A DNA stretch of 11,186 nucleotides. Source: Pseudomonadota bacterium. GTDB taxonomy: Bacteria; Pseudomonadota; Gammaproteobacteria; Pseudomonadales; UBA5518. The position numbers and the translations under genes were made by a program. The stretch lies in the NCBI GenBank assembly GCA_963204845.1, contig CAUJIL010000074.1, forward strand, positions 1 through 11,186, read 5' to 3'. How positions within the stretch are numbered: the first letter of the stretch is position 1; every line of letters begins with the position of its first letter. The notes below the pieces were generated by a model that was given only the letters and a program-made list of their open reading frames with translations, made no database searches and was not told the origin of the DNA. Of the stretch, positions 6,650-11,186 are shown piece by piece.

Positions 6650-7788
6650 CGCGTCCGTTCGAGCATGCCTGGCGCACGCGATCCATGGCGTCGCACGTAA
6701 CGGCGGTCGATGCGGTCCTTCCAGTACCACGGTGCGCGCCCCGCCACGCACCACGAACCCCACGACAGCACCGCGTGACCTGGTGCGGTGGCCAGCAGGT
6801 ACAGCGAACGCGTGCGTGGCGTGTAGCGGAGCGTCGGTTCGCCCGCGAGCCGCGCCAGCAGATTGTGCGCCAGCACGGGCCCGGCGCGCACCGCATGCAC
6901 GCCCGCGCGCGGCAGAAGCACATCATCGCGTTCGCACACGTCGCCGGCCGCAAACACCTCCGGATGCGACACGCTCGCGTGATCGGCACCCACGGCGACG
7001 AAGCCCGCCGCGCTCAGCGCGAGTCCCGAGCCGCGCAGCCATGCGGGCGCCGCCGCGCCGGTCGTCGCGACGATCGCATCGGCGGCTATCCGCTCACCCG
7101 TCTCCAGCAACAGGCCACCGCTGGCCCCGGTGGCTGCCCCGCACACGAAACGGATCCGGCGTTCACCGAGCAGCGTCTCGACCCGGCGCGCCACCGTTGG
7201 CGCATGTCCCGGCAGCAGTCCGGCGGCCGAGGCGACCAGTGTCACCGAGGCGCCGTGCGCGCGGGCAGCGAACGCGTGGCGCGCCGCGCACGCGACTTCC
7301 ACCCCGGCCGCGCCCGCCCCGACGACCACCAGATGAAAACGCGGCGTGACCACGGCGCGCGCGAGCAGGTGCGGCCAGTGCGCCACGAATCCGCGCAACG
7401 GCCGGATCGGCAGCAACGGGCGGTCACTGGACCCGAGCGCGCCCAGGCCGCCCGTCTGGCTGCCGAGGTCGAGCGACAGCAGCGCGTAATCGAGGACATC
7501 GCCGCCGGCGAGTTCGATGCGGCGCCGGTTGGCGTCGATGGCGGCCACCGCATCGAGCACGAGACGCACGCCCGCGCGTCGTGCCAGGACGCGCAGATCG
7601 ATCGTGCACTCGTCGAGCGTGTAATGCCCCGCCATCCAGCCGGGGACCATGCCGGAGTAGATCTGCAACGGGTCAGGTACCACCAGGCTGACCTCGGCGC
7701 GCGGCGCGCGGCGCGCGAGCACCGCGAGTACCGCGAGGTGCGCGTGGCCGCCGCCCGCGAGCAGCAGCGGACCCATGGGTGGGGGCAT
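6646..7788 (-). CDS. FAD-dependent pyridine nucleotide oxidoreductase, SelD N-terminal-domain type (TIGR03169-like), stand-alone
   Basis: This is a 380-residue flavoprotein related to NDH-2-like NADH dehydrogenases. The N-terminal FAD site is LLLAGGGHAHLAVL (8-21). It is followed by the family hallmark IYSGMVPGWMAGHYTLDEC (43-61) and TIDLR (62-66). The NAD-binding site VVVGAGAAGVEVA (154-166) and the second FAD motif VFAAGDVCE (278-286) are intact. The tail KDRIDRRYVRRHG (357-369) also matches the family. There is no CxxxxC disulfide. Relatives occur fused to the N-terminus of selenide water dikinase; here there is no SelD part and the gene ends at its own TGA, which overlaps the arsS start. 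It probably passes electrons from NAD(P)H to an unknown acceptor, perhaps in arsenic or selenium chemistry. The start is uncertain between ATGs at 7788 and 7776, because neither has a clear ribosome binding site. Confidence 0.85.
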   Translation of the reverse strand: MPPPMGPLLLAGGGHAHLAVLAVLARRAPRAEVSLVVPDPLQIYSGMVPGWMAGHYTLDECTIDLRVLARRAGVRLVLDAVAAIDANRRRIELAGGDVLDYALLSLDLGSQTGGLGALGSSDRPLLPIRPLRGFVAHWPHLLARAVVTPRFHLVVVGAGAAGVEVACAARHAFAARAHGASVTLVASAAGLLPGHAPTVARRVETLLGERRIRFVCGAATGASGGLLLETGERIAADAIVATTGAAAPAWLRGSGLALSAAGFVAVGADHASVSHPEVFAAGDVCERDDVLLPRAGVHAVRAGPVLAHNLLARLAGEPTLRYTPRTRSLYLLATAPGHAVLSWGSWCVAGRAPWYWKDRIDRRYVRRHGSRAPGMLERTR

Positions 7789-7807
7789 GCGGACGGGACC
7801 GTCGGCG

Positions 7808-8806
7808 CTAGCGCAACGCGAAGCGCTGCGCGGCCGGCGATCCCTGTGCGCAGATCGCATCGATCCCGGCCAGCGCGGCGGCGTCGAGCACCCAGTCCAC
7901 GGCGGCGACGTTCTCATCGACCTGCGACGGGCGGCTGGCGCCGGCGATCACCGAACTCACGCACGGCTGCGCGAGCAGCCACGCGATCGCGAGCTCGGCC
8001 ATGGTGTGTCCGCGCGCCTGCGCGAACGCCTCCAGCGCCTCGAGCTTCGCCCAGTTCGCCTCGGAAGGAATGCGCTCGTAGGCCATGGGGCGGGTCGCCA
8101 GCAGCGAGTCGGGCGGATACTGCTGGTCGCGGCGGTACTTGCCGGTCAGGAATCCTCCGGCCAGCGGTCCCCACGGCACGATGCCGAGCCCGTGGGTGGC
8201 GCAGCACGGCAGATGCTCCTGTTCGATGTCGCGCTGCAGCAGGTTGTACTGCGGCTGCGAGGTAACGAAGCGGTGCAGGCCGTGGTGGCGCGAAGTCCAC
8301 ATCGCCTCGGATACCTGCCACGCGGAGAAATTGCTGCAACCGATGTAGCGGACCTTGCCGGCACGCACGAGGTCGTCGAGTGCGCGCAGCGTTTCCTCGA
8401 TCGGGGTCGAGGGATCCGGGAAGTGGATCTGGTACAGGTCGATGTAATCGGTCCCCAGCCGTCGCAGGCTGGCCTCGACCGCGCTCAGCACGTAGTGCCG
8501 CGAACCGCCGCGTGCGTTCGGGCGCTGGTCGACCGGTGCGCCGGACGGACCGCCCCCCATCGGCCAGCCGAACTTGGTCGCGATGACCAGATCGGCGCGC
8601 CGGCCCCTGATGGCACGCCCCACGAATTCCTCCGACCGCCCCAGGTCGTAGACATCGGCCGTGTCGATGAAGGTGATGCCGCGATCGAGCGCGCGCTCGA
8701 TCACCGCGCGCGAAGCGGCCTCGTCGTGCAGCCAGCCGAAGTAATGCGTGCCGAGCCCGATGGCCGAGACCTTCAGACCCGAGCGGCCCAGGTTGCGGTA
8801 GTCCAT
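7808..8806 (-). CDS. Aldo-keto reductase
   Basis: This is a 332-residue NADPH-dependent aldo-keto reductase of usual length, folded as a single TIM barrel in the cytoplasm. The catalytic tetrad is complete: D48 and Y53 in FIDTADVYDLG, K78 in IATKFG, and H128 in DLYQIHF. The N-terminal MDYRNLGRSGLKVSAIGLGT (1-20), IGCSNFSAW (155-163) and the cofactor-binding VIAGASRPSQVDEN (286-299) are standard. The many members of this family reduce diverse aldehydes and ketones, so no substrate can be named. The ATG at 8806 is preceded by GGAG with a nine-base spacer, which favours it over a longer form at 8947 that overlaps the phosphodiesterase gene. It lies 32 bases after the phosphodiesterase stop and 19 bases before the next start, so it is probably cotranscribed with both. 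Its link to the arsS genes is positional only. Confidence 0.92.
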   Translation of the reverse strand: MDYRNLGRSGLKVSAIGLGTHYFGWLHDEAASRAVIERALDRGITFIDTADVYDLGRSEEFVGRAIRGRRADLVIATKFGWPMGGGPSGAPVDQRPNARGGSRHYVLSAVEASLRRLGTDYIDLYQIHFPDPSTPIEETLRALDDLVRAGKVRYIGCSNFSAWQVSEAMWTSRHHGLHRFVTSQPQYNLLQRDIEQEHLPCCATHGLGIVPWGPLAGGFLTGKYRRDQQYPPDSLLATRPMAYERIPSEANWAKLEALEAFAQARGHTMAELAIAWLLAQPCVSSVIAGASRPSQVDENVAAVDWVLDAAALAGIDAICAQGSPAAQRFALR

Positions 8807-8838
8807 GCGTGCGTTCTCCGTTGGGTTGGTGGCGATGC

Positions 8839-10764
8839 TCAGTACGCGCCCTGCTCCAGCGCCTGGTAGACGACGGCGCCTTCGGTGTCGCGCGGCACCG
8901 GCCACCCGGTGAGGTGGCAGATCGTCGGCACCAGGTCGATGCACCACACGTTGCGCTCGAGTTCGACGCCCCGGCGAACGCCCGGGCCGCAGAGCGCGAA
9001 CAGCCCGCGCAGCGATCCGTGCTGCCAGTCCGCGGTCGGCAGGAACGGTCCGTGCTGGAAGCCGTGATCGTGGCGCAGCGCGTAGACCACATCGCCGGCC
9101 TGCTCGCCGTGGATGTTGAGAAAGCGCGCGTCCTCCCTGCGCAGCGCGAACAGCACCGGTTTACGACCGCTTCCCGGATCGACGTACTCGGTGAGCGCGC
9201 GCACGATCGACTGCTGCACGGCCGCATACTCCTCGCCGGGCTGCACGATGCCGTCGGGGTCGCGACCCGCCAGGTTGATATGCACCCAGCATACCGGGCG
9301 GGCGATCGCACGCGTGCGTGACCAGTCGATGCCGTCCGCGCTGCGCGCCAGCAGCCCCGCGTCGGCGAGGATCGCGTTGGCGTCGATGCCGGCGTGCCCC
9401 GCGGGCTTGGATCCATGGTCGGAGATCAGCGCGAGCAGGGTCTCGCTTTCGTCCACGCCCGCGAGCAGGTCGCGTGCAAGGCGATCGCAGGCCTGGTAGA
9501 TGCCGAGTTCCAGCGCCTCCTGCGCGGCCCGTTCGTCGTCCGTGGCTGCGGTGCGCGGATCGAGTACGTGCGAGATGGAATGCCACGCGGTGTCGGGCAG
9601 GTGGTAGCGCATCACGAACAGGTCCCACGGCTCGCGCGCGAGCACGTGTGCACAGGCGTCTGCGTACCAGCGCCGCTGCATCTCGAGTTCCTCGAGCAGC
9701 GTGTCGGCGCCGAACCAGCGGCGGTTGTAGCCGTGGAAACCGCCGTCCGGCGTCGGCAAGCCGTGCGCCGAGACCATCGATTGTGCGAGTTCCGGTGGAT
9801 GCGACCAGCCCTCGAGCGCACACAGCGCGCTGTGGTAGAGCCTGAGATCGCCGGCGTCGGGCGACAGCGCCAGCAGCTTCAGCGCGAACGCACACGGCTG
9901 TACGCCGGAGGCGGTCACGAACTCCTGGCGCAGCACCGGGCTCCACTGGCCCGGCCTCAACTCGGCGAACGCGGTCGCACCGTCCTTCTCCGTGCACACG
10001 AGCACGCGATCGAAACCGTTGCCCTGCGCGTCGAGCACCAGCAGTTGCCAGCTACGCTGCTCGACCGGTTCCCATCCGCCGCGCGCACGCAGTACCAGCT
10101 CCGCGGCCAGCACGGCGCGTGCGTCGGGCAGATTCGTCCAGCCGGCCGGAGCATCCAGACGGATGCGCATCGGTTCGACGGATGCGGGCTGGAACGCTTC
10201 GGTACAGAACAGTCCGGGCCCGGCGCACGCGGTGTAGACGCCGGGCCCCGCGGCGCCGGTGCCGAGTCCGTCCTCGTCGAGGCGCAGCGGGTCGGGTGAG
10301 CCCGCGGCGGCGTGCTGCGCGGCGACCAGGTTCGGATGGAACCACTGGTTGATGTCGCAGCCGGAGCCGCCGATCTGCACGCCGTTCGTCACCACCGGTG
10401 GCCAGGTGGTCACGAAGTTCACCACCGCCGATCGCTTGCCGGCGCGGGCAATCGCGTTCCACAGGTATTCGGCTTTCACATCGGGGCTGTGGAAGGCCAT
10501 GTGCGCGCGGTCCAGCGGATCGCCGGGGATGCGCACCGTGTAGTCGCCGATGCCGTGGGTGGCGGGCCACGCGCCGGTGGCGATGGAGGTCCAGTTGGCC
10601 GGTGTCGCGGTGGGCAGCGGAACCATCGCGTTCGGCGCCAGCACGCCGTTGGCGATCAGCCGCGCCAGCGTCGGCAGACGTCCGTCGCGGCAGTACTGCA
10701 GCAGGCGGGGCGCGACCGGGCCGTCGAGACCGAAGATCAGCACCTTGCGCGGTCTGCTGGTCAT
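8839..10764 (-). CDS. Alkaline phosphatase superfamily protein, type I phosphodiesterase/nucleotide pyrophosphatase-like
   Basis: This is a 641-residue two-metal hydrolase with no signal peptide or membrane segment, so probably cytoplasmic. All expected metal and catalytic residues can be placed: D14 in IFGLDG, the Thr nucleophile T54 in TATPANWTSIATG (52-64), D391 and H395 in YHLPDTAWH, D449 and H450 in LISDHGS, and H582 in DWQHGSLRG. Such enzymes hydrolyse phosphomonoesters or phosphodiesters, and some members are phosphoglycerate mutases or phosphonate hydrolases. About 300 residues between the nucleophile and D391 form a large cap that probably sets substrate choice and that I do not recognise. 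The start at 10764 is decided by a strong GGGAGGT with a six-base spacer. An in-frame ATG at 10857 is rejected. It is the first gene of the leftward run and is divergent from the SnoaL-like gene. Confidence 0.9.
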   Translation of the reverse strand: MTSRPRKVLIFGLDGPVAPRLLQYCRDGRLPTLARLIANGVLAPNAMVPLPTATPANWTSIATGAWPATHGIGDYTVRIPGDPLDRAHMAFHSPDVKAEYLWNAIARAGKRSAVVNFVTTWPPVVTNGVQIGGSGCDINQWFHPNLVAAQHAAAGSPDPLRLDEDGLGTGAAGPGVYTACAGPGLFCTEAFQPASVEPMRIRLDAPAGWTNLPDARAVLAAELVLRARGGWEPVEQRSWQLLVLDAQGNGFDRVLVCTEKDGATAFAELRPGQWSPVLRQEFVTASGVQPCAFALKLLALSPDAGDLRLYHSALCALEGWSHPPELAQSMVSAHGLPTPDGGFHGYNRRWFGADTLLEELEMQRRWYADACAHVLAREPWDLFVMRYHLPDTAWHSISHVLDPRTAATDDERAAQEALELGIYQACDRLARDLLAGVDESETLLALISDHGSKPAGHAGIDANAILADAGLLARSADGIDWSRTRAIARPVCWVHINLAGRDPDGIVQPGEEYAAVQQSIVRALTEYVDPGSGRKPVLFALRREDARFLNIHGEQAGDVVYALRHDHGFQHGPFLPTADWQHGSLRGLFALCGPGVRRGVELERNVWCIDLVPTICHLTGWPVPRDTEGAVVYQALEQGAY

Positions 10765-10770
10765 CGCGAT

Positions 10771-10777
10771 ACCTCCC
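10771..10777 (-). promoter_or_regulatory. Ribosome binding site fixing the phosphodiesterase start
   Basis: GGGAGGT on the minus strand lies six bases upstream of the ATG at 10764. It is the strongest Shine-Dalgarno match in the leftward gene run and decides against the longer in-frame start at 10857. Confidence 0.75.
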
Positions 10778-10803
10778 GGTGGCGTGCTGGCATGGGTTGG
10801 TAC

Positions 10804-10809
10804 ATTATC
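10804..10809 (-). promoter_or_regulatory. Candidate -10 element of the leftward operon
   Basis: GATAAT matches the sigma70 -10 consensus at five of six positions and stands in the only AT-rich patch of this intergenic region. The sequence 17 bases upstream (GCCGGC) is not a -35 match, so the promoter may need an activator or use another sigma factor. Confidence 0.35.
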
Positions 10810-10860
10810 ACCGTCGGGCGCATCGTGCCGGCCAGCCTGACCGGCGGCGCCGCGCACCCG

Positions 10861-10865
10861 GGAGG
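10861..10865 (+). promoter_or_regulatory. Ribosome binding site of the SnoaL-like gene
   Basis: GGAGG lies six bases ahead of the ATG at 10872, an ideal spacing that supports this start. Confidence 0.75.
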
Positions 10866-10871
10866 ACAGCG

Positions 10872-11186
10872 ATGGATTACCCGCCGGAACTGCGGATCGC
10901 GGCCGATCGTGTCGCGATCCAGGACCTGATGGCGCGCTATGCGTACGCCGTCGATGCCAAGCGCTGGGAAGTGCTCGACGAGGTGTTCGAGCACGGCGCC
11001 GTGGTCGATTTCCTCGCCAACGGCGGCGTGCGCGACACCTGGCCCGCGATCGGCGCGTGGTTGAGCGCCGCGATGTCCGGCTTCACGGCATGCCAGCATT
11101 ACCTGTCGAACTTCGCGACCGATGTCGACGGTGACCGGGCGCGCTCGCGGTTCTATGTGTTCACGCAGATGATCACCGCCGGTGGT
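10872..11186 (+). CDS. SnoaL-like/NTF2-like protein (N-terminal part, runs off the right edge)
   Basis: The first 105 residues of a small NTF2-fold protein are present. The opening helix IAADRVAIQDLMARYAYAVD (9-28), then KRWEVLDEVFEHGAVVDF (30-47) and a later CQHYLSNFATDVDGDRARSR segment (75-94) match the SnoaL_4-type pattern, in which the cone-shaped fold holds an internal polar pocket and a His such as H77. Members include ketosteroid isomerase-like, dehydratase-like and ring-dioxygenase-subunit-like proteins, so the reaction cannot be named. Typical members are about 130-170 residues, so roughly two-thirds of the gene is likely here. There is no signal peptide. The ATG at 10872 has GGAGG at ideal spacing. 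It is divergent from the phosphodiesterase and may share regulation with it through the 107-base gap. Confidence 0.82.
   Translation, partial: MDYPPELRIAADRVAIQDLMARYAYAVDAKRWEVLDEVFEHGAVVDFLANGGVRDTWPAIGAWLSAAMSGFTACQHYLSNFATDVDGDRARSRFYVFTQMITAGG

Larger units (their letters stand above)
10765..10871. promoter_or_regulatory. Divergent promoter region between the phosphodiesterase and SnoaL-like genes
   Basis: These 107 bases carry the start signals of two divergent units. GATAAT on the minus strand (10809 to 10804), 40 bases from the phosphodiesterase start, is the best -10 candidate; no good -35 is found at normal spacing. An imperfect dyad CCGGCCA-GCC-TGACCGG lies at 10828-10844 with one mismatch in its 7-base arms, and is a possible operator. 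Both Shine-Dalgarno sequences form a distant inverted repeat simply because each reads CCGGGAGG on its own strand. Confidence 0.5.

Noticed and set aside
6439..8265. 608-residue plus-strand open frame
   Set aside because: It covers arsS, the FAD oxidoreductase and part of the aldo-keto reductase in antisense, with no domain and biased composition.
10772..10865. Distant 8-base inverted repeat CCTCCCGG / CCGGGAGG
   Set aside because: Both arms are the Shine-Dalgarno sequences of divergent genes, which explains the symmetry without a special structure.
1..11186. CRISPR arrays, tRNA or rRNA genes, insertion sequences, phage genes
   Set aside because: No spaced direct repeats, cloverleaf-like segments, transposase motifs or terminal repeats were seen on reading either strand.

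Overview
The window is uniformly GC-rich bacterial chromosomal DNA with tightly packed genes and recognisable Shine-Dalgarno sequences. The gene content (LuxR-type regulator, Cys-type sulfatase, aldo-keto reductase, SnoaL-like protein, ArsS locus) suggests a free-living or environmental proteobacterium, perhaps a gammaproteobacterium. That placement is an inference from style and content, because there is no rRNA or other phylogenetic marker. No tRNA, rRNA, CRISPR array, insertion sequence or phage gene was seen.

Layout. (1) 1-799, minus: N-terminal part of an exported Cys-type arylsulfatase that runs off the left edge. (2) 800-924: a divergent promoter region holding a perfect 8+6+8 inverted repeat. 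(3) 925-2049, plus: a LuxR-type regulator with GAF/PAS-like N-terminal regions. (4) 2050-2185: a convergent intergenic gap with an AT-rich palindrome, a second inverted repeat and an intrinsic terminator for the genes on its right. (5) 2186-10764, minus: seven genes in one direction with very small gaps. In order of transcription they are an alkaline-phosphatase-superfamily phosphodiesterase, an aldo-keto reductase, a stand-alone FAD oxidoreductase of the type otherwise found fused to the N-terminus of SelD, the radical SAM protein ArsS, a fusion of a TVP38/DedA-like membrane domain to a MerA-like flavin disulfide reductase, and two small transferases (rSAM/selenodomain-associated transferases 2 and 1). 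(6) 10765-10871: a second divergent promoter region. (7) 10872-11186, plus: the start of a SnoaL/NTF2-like protein that runs off the right edge.

How the genes fit together. The core from 2186 to 7788 is an ArsS locus, of the kind annotated as arsenosugar biosynthesis or 'rSAM/selenodomain' systems. Three of its junctions are 4-base ATGA overlaps, so its products are probably made in coordination. ArsS is expected to act on a methylated arsenic compound, and the two transferases are probable later glycosyl or nucleotidyl-transfer steps. The two flavoproteins have no established role. No ArsM arsenic methyltransferase, ArsR repressor or other arsenic gene is visible, so the arsenic role rests on family assignment alone. 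The upstream phosphodiesterase and aldo-keto reductase appear to share the transcript and may be accessory or unrelated passengers. The sulfatase and LuxR pair is a separate unit, and its intergenic palindrome is a plausible regulator site.
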